DNA of 64,000 nucleotides from Gracilaria vermiculophylla (GCA_019155205.2 JAHNZQ020000227.1:1713741-1777740); one strand, 5' to 3'; numbered from the stretch's first letter, positions 1 to 9,753 are shown. Program-made: numbers and translations. Notes: generated by a model from the letters alone, not told the origin.

Positions 1-2159
1 GCGCGCCCCCCGTCCATCCCCCGGTCCCCCGTCGCCGCCGCCGTTGCCGCCGTTGCCGCCGGCGCCGCAGCCGCCGTCGCCGCAGCCGGCCCCCCGTCCA
101 CCGCTGCCGCTGCCGCGCCGTCCGCCACCGTAGCGCCGTCCGTGCCGCCCCCCCCCCCGCGCCGGTAGTGCGACAGCGCCGATCTCGTGCCCCCGCCCCG
201 CGCGCCCACGTGACCGCCCGCGTGTCGCGCACGCGCCGCCACCCCCCCGCCCACCCCGTTCGTGGTCGCCGTACCTTCATCCGCGCCGCTCGCCACCGCC
301 ACCAGCCCCTCGCGCACGCCCTGCCCGAACGACGCGTGCCCGCTCGCCTCGCCGCACGTCCACGCCCACCCGGCAATCGCCCACGTCTCCACCTCCGTCC
401 CCTTTTTGTGTATCACCGCCGGGAACTCCGCCGTCGCCGACCGGTCGTCGTCGTCGCTGAAGCTCACGTGCCGCCACTCCTCCGCGTTGATGTTCCGCAG
501 CAGGTACCGGTCCAGCGTCATGGAGCTGATCTCCTGCGCGTCCTTGCGCCCAAACTGAGCGCTCACCGACGACATCGCCCCGAGTTGCTGCGCGCGCGCC
601 TCGGCCAGCCGCTCCACTTTCTTGTTCTTGTCCTTGTTGCCCACCAGCTTGCACACCCCGTCTCCCCCACTCTCCTTCCTCGCCACGCGCACCCAGTCAA
701 CCCCGCGGAAGAACGGGTGCCTCTTCACGTCCTCCAGCGAGCACCGCCGGTTCGGGTCCAGCTGTAGCAAACTCCTGATCAGCGACACCGCCTCGATGCT
801 CAGCGACGATGAGTATCGGATCTGTCTCGTGCGCTGCATGTCCGCCATTTCCCCCATCGTCTTCCCCTTGAAGTCGAACGGCGTTCGGCCGCACAGGATG
901 TGGTAAATGAACACGCCCAGGCACCACAGGTCCAGGGCAAAGTTGTACCGCTGCGCGCGCAGCATTTCGGGCGCCGCGTACGCCGTCGTGCCGCAGATGG
1001 TCTGCGTCAGGTAGTCGTGCTCGCTTTTGAGCACCTTGGCCAGCCCAAAGTCCGCCAGGCGAACGTGCCCGTTGCCGTCCAGCACCACGTTCTCCGGCTT
1101 GAGGTCGCGGTACACAATGTTGCGTTCGTGCAGCCACGACAGCGCCAGCACGATCTCGGCGATAATCTGGCGCGCGTACCGCTCGTGCAGGCGGCCGCGG
1201 TGGCTCTGCAGCAGCGAAAACACGTCGCCGCCGTCGTAAAAGTCGGTGGCAAAGTAGAGGTGCGAGTCGGTCTGGAAGGCGTAGCGCAGCTGGATGATGA
1301 ACGGGCAGCCGGAGCACGTCTCCAGCACCAGGCGCTCGTTGATGATGTGCTGAAACGTGAGCGGCGTGCGGAAGACGCGCGACTTGTCGATGACCTTGAG
1401 CGCGAGGCGGGCGTTTGTGCGGTTGTCGCGCACCAGGAACACCTTGCCGCTGGCGCCCTTGCCGATGGCGGTGATCCAGTCAAAGTCGGCCAGGCGCATG
1501 GTGGTGTACTGGAAGGTGTGCGTCTGCAGGGCGACGACCCACTGCTGCGCCTCCTGCGGCGTGGTGAGGCGCATGACGAGCGTGTGGGCGTCGGATCGGC
1601 GCAGTTTGAGCTGGGAGTACTGAGGGGTGTTCTTGAGGTCTATGATACAGTTGGTGGCGGTGAACACCAGGGTGATGTGGCGGGCCGCGGGGTGGACGTA
1701 GTCGGAATTGGGGTCGTAAAAAAGAAGCATGCCGCCGCGGAGCTCGGCCCAGAACGGAATCCATTGCGAGCGGAAGAGCGAGGAGAACCTGGAGGCGTCG
1801 CCCTTGACGAAGATCCAGCCGTGCGCGTGGCAGGGCAGGGCGCGCACGAGGGCGAGGGCGTCGAAGGCGAGCTGGCGGCGGAGCGCGGCGCCGTCGGCGG
1901 GCGGCATGTTGATGGAGGCGCGCTGCGCGATGGCGTTGGGGATGTAGAAAGCGCTGGGGCCGGGAGACATGGAGCTGGCGGTGCTGGTTGCGTCGATGCT
2001 GGGGATGGACGTGGTGAGGATGTGCGAGGGGGACGAGGGGACGGGCGAGTGTTGGGGGGGGTGCAGCTCGGGTGGGGGGGGGTGCTGGCCGTTCCGCGAA
2101 TCGACGCGGGAGGAGAGGCTGTAGCGGAAGCGCGAGACGGTGGAGCGGAAGTCGACCAT
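1..2159 (-). CDS. PH-domain AGC-family protein kinase, PKB/Akt-like (3' end outside window)
   Basis: Ser/Thr kinase expected to phosphorylate proteins after recruitment to phosphoinositide membranes by its PH domain. The first ATG in frame is at 2159. A PH domain covers about residues 115-215 and ends with the typical tryptophan helix (QQWVVALQ). The kinase domain follows at about 222-485, with glycine loop GKGASGKV, LALKVI lysine, YRDLKPEN catalytic loop, ADFGLAK, and CGTTAYAAPE activation segment. The HRD histidine is tyrosine, as in many AGC kinases. The frame has no stop down to base 3, so the gene leaves the window on the left. The last 100 or so codons are Gly/Arg-rich and come from simple GC-rich repeats, so an intron or a real end there cannot be excluded. 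PKB-like is inferred from PH + AGC order; a clear hydrophobic motif was not seen. Confidence 0.82.
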   Translation of the reverse strand, partial: MVDFRSTVSRFRYSLSSRVDSRNGQHPPPPELHPPQHSPVPSSPSHILTTSIPSIDATSTASSMSPGPSAFYIPNAIAQRASINMPPADGAALRRQLAFDALALVRALPCHAHGWIFVKGDASRFSSLFRSQWIPFWAELRGGMLLFYDPNSDYVHPAARHITLVFTATNCIIDLKNTPQYSQLKLRRSDAHTLVMRLTTPQEAQQWVVALQTHTFQYTTMRLADFDWITAIGKGASGKVFLVRDNRTNARLALKVIDKSRVFRTPLTFQHIINERLVLETCSGCPFIIQLRYAFQTDSHLYFATDFYDGGDVFSLLQSHRGRLHERYARQIIAEIVLALSWLHERNIVYRDLKPENVVLDGNGHVRLADFGLAKVLKSEHDYLTQTICGTTAYAAPEMLRAQRYNFALDLWCLGVFIYHILCGRTPFDFKGKTMGEMADMQRTRQIRYSSSLSIEAVSLIRSLLQLDPNRRCSLEDVKRHPFFRGVDWVRVARKESGGDGVCKLVGNKDKNKKVERLAEARAQQLGAMSSVSAQFGRKDAQEISSMTLDRYLLRNINAEEWRHVSFSDDDDRSATAEFPAVIHKKGTEVETWAIAGWAWTCGEASGHASFGQGVREGLVAVASGADEGTATTNGVGGGVAARARHAGGHVGARGGGTRSALSHYRRGGGGGTDGATVADGAAAAAVDGGPAAATAAAAPAATAATAAATGDRGMDGGR

Positions 2160-2309
2160 ATTGTGGAGTTGAGGGGGGAAGGGGAGGAGGGGGTGTGCGG
2201 GACGGAAGTTGGGGGGGGAGGGGGGGGGGGGAAGCGTTGGGGGGATAAAAAAGGGGGTGGCGCTTTTATGGGGGCGGGGGCGGGCGGCGTGGCTACTGGC
2301 GCTTGGCGT

Positions 2310-3236
2310 CTACTGGCGCTTGGCGTCGCGCTGCTTCTTTCGCAGGGCGCGCGCACGGATGGCGCGGTGCAGGGCGTCAACGCGGCGCGTCTGCTCGCGC
2401 AGCGGCAGTGCGCGGACGGCGACGGCCATTGCGTAGTGCACCCAGTGCGGGTTGAGGCGCGGCGAGCTGCCCACCTGGCGCAGCGCGCCCTCGGCGAAGG
2501 CGCCCGCCGTGGGCACGCTCAGCGACGCGCGCATCTTCGCCATGGAGCCCGCCACGAAGAAGGGCGTGAGCGAGTGCACGTGCACGCCGTCGGCGCGCAC
2601 CTCGCCGCTCAGGCTCACCGCGAACGCGTCGTTGTACGCCTTGGTGCCCGCGTACGGCGTGAGCATCGGCGCCGGCACCACGGCGCCGCCGCCCGACGCC
2701 AGGCACAGCACGATGCCGCGCCGCCGCGCGCGCATGCCGCCCAGCGTCATCTTGGTCATGCGGTTGGTCGGCTCGATGTTGACCTTCACCATGCGGTGCA
2801 TCAGCTCGTCGTCCACGTCCACCAGGTCCGTGGGCATTTCCAGGCTGATGCCCACGTTGTTGATCACGATCGTGGGCGCGCGTGCCGCCACCGCCTCGCG
2901 CAGCGCCGCCCACTGCTCGCCCGTGGCCAGCGCAAAGTCGAACGCGCGCACCTCCGTGCGCACCCCGAACTCGCTCTCGGCCTCGCGCGCGATCTCGCGC
3001 ATCTTGTCCTCCGATCGCGCCAGCAGCATCACGTTCACGCCGCGCCGCGCCAGCGCGCGCACGAACGCCGCGCCGATGTCGCCGGACGCGCCGGTCACCA
3101 CCGCCCAGTCGCCCTTGTAGTCGCCGTACGAGAAGCTGTACACCGCATAGTGGTACACCGTGCTCAGCAGCCACACCGCCGCGTAGAGCAACGTGCCCGC
3201 GCCCACCGCGCTCAGCGCCCCGACGATCAGCTCCAT
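2310..3236 (-). CDS. Very-long-chain 3-oxoacyl-CoA reductase (KCR/HSD17B12-type SDR)
   Basis: Short-chain dehydrogenase expected to reduce 3-ketoacyl-CoA with NADPH in the ER fatty-acid elongation cycle. The 308-residue protein starts at the ATG at 3236 (MELIVG). The open frame upstream of it lacks supporting similarity. An N-terminal hydrophobic stretch (residues 3-35) precedes the cofactor motif TGASGDIG (48-55), NNVG (126-129) and catalytic Ser181, Tyr195 and Lys199 in YAGTK. The stretch around VPAPMLTPYAGTK and SLTPFFVAGSMAK follows the HSD17B12/Ifa38 pattern closely. The C-terminus is basic (RKKQRDAKRQ), compatible with an ER-retention tail. It is head-to-head with APC5 (200 bp apart), and the AGC kinase begins 150 bp downstream. 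A steroid dehydrogenase role is possible in the same family. Confidence 0.85.
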   Translation of the reverse strand: MELIVGALSAVGAGTLLYAAVWLLSTVYHYAVYSFSYGDYKGDWAVVTGASGDIGAAFVRALARRGVNVMLLARSEDKMREIAREAESEFGVRTEVRAFDFALATGEQWAALREAVAARAPTIVINNVGISLEMPTDLVDVDDELMHRMVKVNIEPTNRMTKMTLGGMRARRRGIVLCLASGGGAVVPAPMLTPYAGTKAYNDAFAVSLSGEVRADGVHVHSLTPFFVAGSMAKMRASLSVPTAGAFAEGALRQVGSSPRLNPHWVHYAMAVAVRALPLREQTRRVDALHRAIRARALRKKQRDAKRQ

Positions 3237-3435
3237 ACCGCCCGCGCGCCGCCGCTCCGTCCGATCGCGCGACGTCGCCTGCTGCAAAAGTACTCTCAAA
3301 CACGTTGCGCAGCTGCCAGCTGGCACAACAGTATCTGTCTATGCTCGCTGCCCACCTTCCCCACCCCCGCCAGCGCTGGCAGTCACTTCCAGGCCGTCCT
3401 GCGTACCGCCCAGCCGCCGCCCGCGCCCCGCCGCC
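3237..3435. promoter_or_regulatory. Shared intergenic region of KCR and APC5
   Basis: Only 199 bp separate the two divergent start codons, so any promoters must lie here or in the 5' ends of the genes. It is pyrimidine-rich toward APC5 and ends in the strong start context GCCGCCATGG. No TATA box is obvious. Confidence 0.5.
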
Positions 3436-5436
3436 ATGGAGCCGCCCGTCGCCGCCCGATTCCTCACCGCCCCCAACTTTCTTCTCGCGCTGGCCGCCTC
3501 CGCCCCCACCATCGCTCGCACACCGCACCCGTTCTACCCCCGCATGCACGCCCTGGTCACCTCGCCACCGACGCCCCAACAGCTGTTTAGCGCCTTGTCC
3601 GCGCTCACCGTTCACGTCAACCCCACCGCCGCCGCCCCATACCTCCCCGAATCGATTTCCTCCGCCACCCCGCTCCCCCTCCTTCGCCTGCTCATCATCC
3701 TCCTGCGCCGCGCTCTCTCCTCGCCGCACGCGCTCATGCACTTATTTCGCATCGTTGAGCAGCACACCGACGCCGATTTGCTCGGAGCCTACCAGCCCGA
3801 CTCCCGCATCGCCCTTTTCCTTCGGAAGGTTGTTGTCGCCTTCCATTCCCTCTCATTTGAATCACTCATTCGTCTGCGGTATGCGCTTCAAATTCAGTAC
3901 CCTCCCACCTTCGACCTCCCCGCCCACGCAAAGCGCCTGGCACAGTCTCACCCGCTTCCGCAGCCTGTCTTCGACCACCTGTCCACCACCGCCCCGCACC
4001 CCTCCCCTCTCACCATGCTCACGTACCTTGAGTCCGCCCGCCGAGCCGACTTTTCCAACGCCCGTGCCGCCATCCACCGTCACTTTGACACCCACGCCAC
4101 GCACATACCGCCGCATCCCGCCGCCCTCGCGCTGGGCATCCTGCACGCCCGCTTTTCACACACGTCCCACGCGTCCCACGCTTTGCGCGACGCGCTGCGA
4201 TCCGCCCAGGCTGCCGACGATGCCGCATGTCAAAAGGTCGCCTTGCAATGGCTTGCCCGCGTCGACGCTTCGGAGCACGCCAAGTCTTTGCTGCGTCACG
4301 CCCACGACACTCTGGCGCTCGTCCGCCATCAGCTGCTCACTGACTCCCCGCCGCTGCCGTCCGTGTTTTCAAAGCTGCGCAACTCCGTCGACGCGCTGCT
4401 GCTCACGGCCGCGGCGTGGCAACTGCGCGCCGCGCTGCCCACCGCCCGCTGCGTGGCGCGCGCCGCGCTTGCGCGCGCCCACATGGAGGAGGCCGCCCCG
4501 CAGTCCGTCGCGCGCGCCACCGTCGCCGTGGCGGAACTCACGGCTCTGGACGGCGATCAAGCGGCCGCGGTCAAGATGCTCGTGCAGTGTGCGCAGCGTC
4601 TGCAGCGTCCGCTCAGTGCGTCCACGGCGGCGCCGGAGATCTCCATGTTGCAGCGCTCGTTCACCATGCTCCACTTCGAACAGAGCGTGCGAGAGATGCG
4701 TCTGTCCGACGCCTGTGCGCTGCGCGACGGCATCAAGGCATTTGCGCAGTATTCCGCCTCCGACGCGCTGGCGTTCAGCGCCGAAGATGTTGCGCTGGAT
4801 GCCATCGAGGCGCAGGCCAAGTGCCTGCTCATGGCCTGTGATGCGCGCGGTGCCGCCGATGAAGCGCTGCGTCTGGCCAGGAAGGCTGCTGTGTCGCGCA
4901 GACCGGAGCGCGTTATCACCGGGTTGAGAATGCGCGCTGAGGCCTTTCTCAGCTCGGGTGACGCTGGTGGAGCACTTTCCGACGCTTTGGCTGCTGTGTC
5001 TTTGGCCGGTGCGATGCGACTTGACGCAGCGCATGTCAGGGCTTCACTCACGGCTGCGGATGCAATGTTGAGACTGGACTCACCAGCGAGTCAGGTTCTT
5101 GAAACGCTCGCACCGGTGCTGCCGAAAGCGCTGGAGGGATTGGGATGCGATGTACGTTCATACGCATGCCGTCTTCATGCGGAGTGTTTGACAAAGGCAT
5201 GCGATGAGAGCGGGTCGGTTCCAGATGACAAAGTTATAAAGCTTGTGCAACAAGCTCTGAACGGCTACAGGGCTAGTGGTCATGCTAATGGTATACGTGA
5301 TTGTCTCTATATGTTAGCCAGAATTTATCACTGGAGGAATGAAATTCCGTTGCGAAATCGAATGTCATGTCTCTTTAGACAGCACATACTCGGAACTGGG
5401 AGACGAAAAACTCCATCACTTGCGATTGAAACCTAA
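3436..5436 (+). CDS. APC5: Anaphase-promoting complex subunit 5 (TPR scaffold)
   Basis: Scaffold subunit of the APC/C ubiquitin ligase that drives chromosome segregation and mitotic exit. The predicted protein has 666 residues (human APC5 is 755) and is almost entirely alpha-helical. The segment around residues 195-275 (YLESARRADFSNARAAIHRH ... ALGILHARFSH) matches the diagnostic APC5 domain, where one short TPR pair is followed by a leucine/alanine-rich LHARFGH motif. More TPR-like helices continue to the end (DCLYMLARIYHWRNEIPLR). The ATG at 3436 is chosen for its GCCGCCATGG context and because the upstream frame is Pro/Arg-rich low-complexity DNA. Base composition drops from strongly GC-rich to balanced toward the 3' end. 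The stop is 127 bp from that of the convergent RCC1-like gene. Confidence 0.8.
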   Translation: MEPPVAARFLTAPNFLLALAASAPTIARTPHPFYPRMHALVTSPPTPQQLFSALSALTVHVNPTAAAPYLPESISSATPLPLLRLLIILLRRALSSPHALMHLFRIVEQHTDADLLGAYQPDSRIALFLRKVVVAFHSLSFESLIRLRYALQIQYPPTFDLPAHAKRLAQSHPLPQPVFDHLSTTAPHPSPLTMLTYLESARRADFSNARAAIHRHFDTHATHIPPHPAALALGILHARFSHTSHASHALRDALRSAQAADDAACQKVALQWLARVDASEHAKSLLRHAHDTLALVRHQLLTDSPPLPSVFSKLRNSVDALLLTAAAWQLRAALPTARCVARAALARAHMEEAAPQSVARATVAVAELTALDGDQAAAVKMLVQCAQRLQRPLSASTAAPEISMLQRSFTMLHFEQSVREMRLSDACALRDGIKAFAQYSASDALAFSAEDVALDAIEAQAKCLLMACDARGAADEALRLARKAAVSRRPERVITGLRMRAEAFLSSGDAGGALSDALAAVSLAGAMRLDAAHVRASLTAADAMLRLDSPASQVLETLAPVLPKALEGLGCDVRSYACRLHAECLTKACDESGSVPDDKVIKLVQQALNGYRASGHANGIRDCLYMLARIYHWRNEIPLRNRMSCLFRQHILGTGRRKTPSLAIET

Positions 5437-5563
5437 ACTGAAAAAAAAAGGAAAAGGTCATCCATAGGTCTAACCAGCTAATCCAAGTCGATCATCTTCC
5501 TCACCACATCAAGTCATCTCTGTACACACATGCAAGAGAAGATTAAAAACCGCCTTCTCTGTT

Positions 5564-6982
5564 CTAAAACGGCAATACCGCGCTGATTTCTTCGTAGTCA
5601 AGATTGTCATTTGTCCGTAAGTCTTCAATGGTTGCTCGACAGGCCCGTTGCTTCATGCTAAAAGTCTCCAAAAGAACTGCAAGTTGCTTCCGCGCTTCCT
5701 CCTCCTGTCGTCGCGATTCCTCCACGGTCTGCCCTTCTTTGCCTGTGTCGATACCAGATGAGCTATTGAATCCGCTGGCCGACAACATCGTCGGTGGTGA
5801 AGAAGCTTCAGGGACCTCCATCCACATGATACAATGGAAGTGGGCACATGCCACACGAGATACGCGCGCAGTAGAATTGATGATGACCTTGACAGGTACG
5901 TCGCTCTTGCCGTTTCCATTGTTACCTAGTTGGCCGTAGGTATTATTTCCCCACGCAAACACTTCGTGCTCCGAATTCATGACCATTGTGAAGTTGTGCC
6001 CGCATTTCACGTCCACCACGAACTGGTCGACGAGACTTTCGACAAGCTTTGGACGCACAACGTCGCGAAAATCGGAGTGGCCGCACTGTCCATCTGATCC
6101 GCACCCCCATGTGTACACGGCACCGGTGTTGGTGACTGCCGAAGAATGTCGATCACCACTGGAAATGGCAACAATGACTAAACCTTGCAAACCCTCAATG
6201 AGCTTCGGCCTCAGAACGGTGTCGCCCTTCTTGCCACATCCCAACTGGCCGAATTCATTTGAGCCCCAGCCAAAGACGCGGCCGTCCTTGGTGATTGCAA
6301 AAGAATGGCGATCTCCGCAAGACAAGTAGCAAACGTTTTCGTGCGACAGTTCTGGGATGACTGTGGGCACGTCGCGATCCTTGGTATCACCTAGGCCGAG
6401 TTGGCCGTGGGCACCCCACCCCCATGACCAGACCTCCCCGTGTTCGGTAAGCACCAAGTTGTTGTGATACCCGGCAGTTATTGCGACCGCCTTGTGCTTG
6501 ATTAGGCTCTCCACACACGTCGGCTGCGCGCGAATTTTCTCATCTCCGTGCCCCAGGCGGCCGTTTTTGCCGCCGCCCCAGGTGAAGACCAAGCCGGACG
6601 TGGTGCGCGCAATGGTATGGTATCGCCCACAGTACACATCGGCGACGGGGAGCGAGGAGCTGGCTCGCTCGTTGGAAGCGGCGCCATCTGCCTGCTGGTG
6701 GACGCCTGCGGGAGGTATCAGAAACACCTGTGTCGCATCGCACATATCGATACGATCGCCCAAGCCCAGCTGGCCGTACTGGCTGTAGCCGAAGACGAAG
6801 AGGCGGTTGTCGCCGAGCACGACGGCGGTGTGGCCGCCGCCGCAAGCGGCCTGGCGCACGGAGACGCCCTCGAAGCCGGTGACCTTCTCGGGGATGCGTG
6901 CGTCGGTGCCGACGAAAGCGCGGCCGAGACGGTAGTTTTTGGCTCGGCCCCAGGTCCACACGGTGCTTTCGGCGGCAGCCAT
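5564..6982 (-). CDS. RCC1-repeat (seven-bladed propeller) protein
   Basis: 472-residue protein made of seven RCC1 repeats, seen as WTWGRAKNYRLG, FVFGYSQYGQLG, FTWGGGKNGRLG, WSWGWGAHGQLG, FGWGSNEFGQLG, YTWGCGSDGQCG and FAWGNNTYGQLG. Seven is the number needed for a closed beta-propeller. After residue about 395 comes a linker and a charged helical tail (about 415-460, rich in E/R/Q), which could be a coiled coil. The family includes Ran exchange factor RCC1, UVR8 and HERC-like proteins. Without a nuclear-localisation tail or the UVR8 tryptophan cluster checked structurally, I only call it an RCC1-repeat protein. The ATG at 6982 directly precedes the first blade. Confidence 0.85.
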   Translation of the reverse strand: MAAAESTVWTWGRAKNYRLGRAFVGTDARIPEKVTGFEGVSVRQAACGGGHTAVVLGDNRLFVFGYSQYGQLGLGDRIDMCDATQVFLIPPAGVHQQADGAASNERASSSLPVADVYCGRYHTIARTTSGLVFTWGGGKNGRLGHGDEKIRAQPTCVESLIKHKAVAITAGYHNNLVLTEHGEVWSWGWGAHGQLGLGDTKDRDVPTVIPELSHENVCYLSCGDRHSFAITKDGRVFGWGSNEFGQLGCGKKGDTVLRPKLIEGLQGLVIVAISSGDRHSSAVTNTGAVYTWGCGSDGQCGHSDFRDVVRPKLVESLVDQFVVDVKCGHNFTMVMNSEHEVFAWGNNTYGQLGNNGNGKSDVPVKVIINSTARVSRVACAHFHCIMWMEVPEASSPPTMLSASGFNSSSGIDTGKEGQTVEESRRQEEEARKQLAVLLETFSMKQRACRATIEDLRTNDNLDYEEISAVLPF

Positions 6983-7518
6983 GTCACTAGAGGTGCGCAG
7001 CGCTTGGATGGTTGCACGCCGGGCGCGGCGCTATCATCAAACGCGAGCGGGCAGACGGTGGGGGAGGGTAGGGGGTGCGGGCGGCTTGGGCGGATGCGGG
7101 CGCGTGGCTGGCAGAGAAGGCGCGGTGATACGTTTGCCGATGGCGAAGCGGAGCAGAGTATGAAACGGGGCGGTTGGCCCGCGCGCGCTGCCGCAGCGAA
7201 CACTTTACGGTGCGCTTGTACGCAGAATTGTGAAACGGCGCGGCGCGAAATTGACAGTCGCAGGAAAGCGCCGCACACGTGTCGCAAGGAGCATCCACGT
7301 TTGCGCTGCGCGCGGGCGGCACAGAGACGGCGCCACCATCCACGGCTGGGGGTTCTCGCCGCCCCCCCTCCCCCCCCGCAACCACCGGCACGCGGCAGTT
7401 AGTTATCGTCGTGGGCGCAGTACGCGTCAGTCGCGGAGCAAGTCGCACGCCACGCGCACCTAATGTACGTCCGCCCAACTGATGTAGACATGGGCGACGC
7501 GCCGCCTTCGGCGCCCAA
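6983..7518. other. Intergenic region between RCC1-like and WDR44-like genes
   Basis: About 535 bp without a recognisable gene. It holds the upstream region of the RCC1-like gene and the 3' flank of the WD40 gene; both genes point left. Open frames here are GC-driven and lack any domain. Confidence 0.5.
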
Positions 7519-9156
7519 CTAGCAACATCCAAACACGCGCAGAAAGCCGTCGTCGCCCGCAGTCACAATCACCAGTCCGCTCGTCCCCGACTTGGAGAAC
7601 GCGCCCCGCGCGCTCAGCGCCCGTTCCGGCACCATCTTCGGCGCGAACACAGCTGCTGTCACCTCGCCGCCATCTTGCACCGCAAAGTACTCGTATGCAT
7701 TTCCCGCATCCTTTCGTTTCTGACTGCTGCTTTCGTCCTCGTGCACCGGCTTCTTCATGCTTTGCCCAACAGCCTGAGGCACCCTGTACAGCGAGTAGTC
7801 CACCTCCCAGATGTACACCATCCTGCCCTCAGACCCGCACAGAACGTACCGCCCGCCCGGTGCGAAAGACGCCGTCAGCCGCGACTGGTTGTTCTGGTGG
7901 CCCACAAACTTTGTCAAGATCGACTTGTCATCCAGTCTGTACAGCCGTAGTCTGGAATCATTTGAAGACACAATCACCTTGTCACTCTTGCCGTAAAAAC
8001 GGAAGCCGCATATCTTCTTTCCCTGCGCATTCTTTGCGCGCTTCGACCGCACATCGAGCTGCGTCGTGTGCTTAAACTGCCACTCGCCTTGAATCTCGTC
8101 AAACAGCCAGTAGAACTTGCAGCGACCACGGCTCGTGCCCACGAGCGCAGTCGTTCCGTCGGGGGTGATTGCACACGCAGTGATCAAATCGTCCGTTTCG
8201 GCCTCGCAGAGCGCCTTGCGTTCTTTGAGGTGCCACATGGACACAATTCCATTGGCCATGCCGGAAATGCAGATCTGCTCGTCGGTGGGATGAAAGGCGA
8301 CGCACGTGACATAATCATTATGCAACAGCCGGCGCAGGCACGCTTTTGACTTCGGGTGCCACAAACGAATGGTCTTGTCCATGCTGGCCGACAGCAGGAA
8401 GTCGTTCTTGCTCCAGCTCAACGCGGTGACATCCGACGTGTGCCCCTTGAAAACGGCGGCGGGCGCGCCTCGTCGGATGTAAGTGTACGCGGAGTGAACG
8501 CGCGTGTGCGAGGGCGCAGACGGCTGCGGCGCATCGAACGCTTGCGTGACAAGCGCGCGACTGTCCTGCAGGTAGCAGTCAATGTCCCACAGCTTGATCA
8601 AGGCGTCCTGGCCGGCGGACGCGAGAAAGGTGCCGTGCTTGTTGAATTCAATGACGCGAATGGCTCCGTGGTGCGCAGCCACGCGCTGCCAGCGGTACAG
8701 GTTGCCGAAGCGCCGGTCTCTCTCGCGCTTTCTGTGCACGACCACGCGCACGTGGTCCGACGGTCGTAAAGTCTTGTACACGCTCTGCAGCTCATCCGAG
8801 CGCGCGCGCTTCTGAAGCGAGGGCCTGGGACGGAGGTTTGAGGGCGGCACGGGCGGCCTGCGCGAATTGGAGGCAACGGGGGAGTTTTGGGGTAAGTGCA
8901 CGCCAGGGTGCGACGAAGCGGCCGCGGTTGCAGCAGCGGCCGCGGCCGCGGCGGCTGCTGCGGTGGCGGCGGTAGCGTTGGCAGCGGTAGCGTTGGCGGC
9001 GGCGGGCACGGTCGGCTTCTCCACCCAGTCGTGGTCTGTCACGTAGCTCTTCATGCCGGTGTCCAGGTCTTTGAGCAGGAAGTGCTCAATCCTGGGCGGC
9101 TTCTGGGCGGAAGCGGTTTGCGTGGGGGGCGAGGACGGCGTCGAGCCCGAGGCCAT
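7519..9156 (-). CDS. WDR44-like WD40 protein
   Basis: 545-residue WD40 protein. Residues about 43-80 are an alanine-rich low-complexity stretch. The propeller starts near residue 160 with GAIRVIEFNKHGTFLASAGQD and continues with HTSDVTALSWSKNDFLLSAS, MDKTIRLWH, NDYVTCVAFHPTD and a final KFVGHQNN...YIWEVDY block. The insertion KKICGFRFYGKSDKVIVSSN followed by DSRLRLYRLDD is the pattern of WDR44/Rabphilin-11 and plant DGR2-type proteins, which bind Rab11 or act in membrane traffic. A Rab-binding site cannot be judged from sequence alone. The start at 9156 is the first ATG; the frame extends further upstream only through a (CCG)n arginine run with no ATG, so that part is 5' UTR. It is head-to-head with CAF-1. 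Confidence 0.82.
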   Translation of the reverse strand: MASGSTPSSPPTQTASAQKPPRIEHFLLKDLDTGMKSYVTDHDWVEKPTVPAAANATAANATAATAAAAAAAAAAATAAASSHPGVHLPQNSPVASNSRRPPVPPSNLRPRPSLQKRARSDELQSVYKTLRPSDHVRVVVHRKRERDRRFGNLYRWQRVAAHHGAIRVIEFNKHGTFLASAGQDALIKLWDIDCYLQDSRALVTQAFDAPQPSAPSHTRVHSAYTYIRRGAPAAVFKGHTSDVTALSWSKNDFLLSASMDKTIRLWHPKSKACLRRLLHNDYVTCVAFHPTDEQICISGMANGIVSMWHLKERKALCEAETDDLITACAITPDGTTALVGTSRGRCKFYWLFDEIQGEWQFKHTTQLDVRSKRAKNAQGKKICGFRFYGKSDKVIVSSNDSRLRLYRLDDKSILTKFVGHQNNQSRLTASFAPGGRYVLCGSEGRMVYIWEVDYSLYRVPQAVGQSMKKPVHEDESSSQKRKDAGNAYEYFAVQDGGEVTAAVFAPKMVPERALSARGAFSKSGTSGLVIVTAGDDGFLRVFGCC

Positions 9157-9216
9157 GGAGACGACGAGCGCGGCGGACGGCGCGGACGGCGCAGGCGGCG
9201 CGATACGGCGCAGAGT

Positions 9217-9217
<1 letters not shown>

Positions 9218-9265
<48 letters not shown>
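9218..9265. repeat. (CGG)16 trinucleotide repeat in 5' UTR/promoter of the WDR44-like gene
   Basis: Sixteen uninterrupted CGG units, about 60 bp upstream of the WD40 gene start codon and inside the 600-bp divergent promoter shared with CAF-1. Confidence 0.9.
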
Positions 9266-9753
9266 ACGCGCGCGGCGCGAAGCTCGCGAGGAGGCGCGCC
9301 ACTCGGAGCGCCGGACGCGGCGCGCGCGCGATGGTCGTTGCGCGCGCGCAGGCGCGGCAAGGAGGCGCCGAGCCGCGCGCGCCGTGCCCTCAGGCCGCAC
9401 GCCAATTCGCCTTACATCGCCACGCCGCCAGCTGTCGTCGCTGGCACTGCTGTGCGCGTGCACACCTGTCGCGCCGAGCCGCGCGTTTTGGCGCGAAAGG
9501 CAAGCGGCGAACGAGCACCGTGCTTTCCGGACCGAAACTGGCGCGGCGCCGCTTGGCCTGCAGTGCGCGGCCCGAAAAGGGCGCCGACTGCGCGCCGCTG
9601 CCGACCGGAGCGGAGGCCTATTGACCCCGGCCAAAGCGACTTGCGGCGCCGTAGCCTTCGCGTCGCAGCCCTCCCTGGCGCATGCCCAGCGCCGCCGTCG
9701 CTCCCCGTCCTGCCGCGCGCCCCCGTCCTGCCGCGCGCCCCCGCCCCGCCGCC

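Noticed and set aside
900..3590. 896-codon plus-strand open frame
   Set aside because: It is antisense to the AGC kinase and KCR genes, is made of Arg/His/Gly-rich sequence driven by GC content, and shows no domain.
2377..4927. Very long Arg/Pro-rich frames overlapping KCR and APC5
   Set aside because: Out-of-frame shadows of the two real genes; low-complexity composition.
9157..9405. N-terminal extension of the WDR44-like protein with a 17-Arg run
   Set aside because: The frame has no ATG upstream of 9156; the arginines are the (CCG)n repeat read in one phase.
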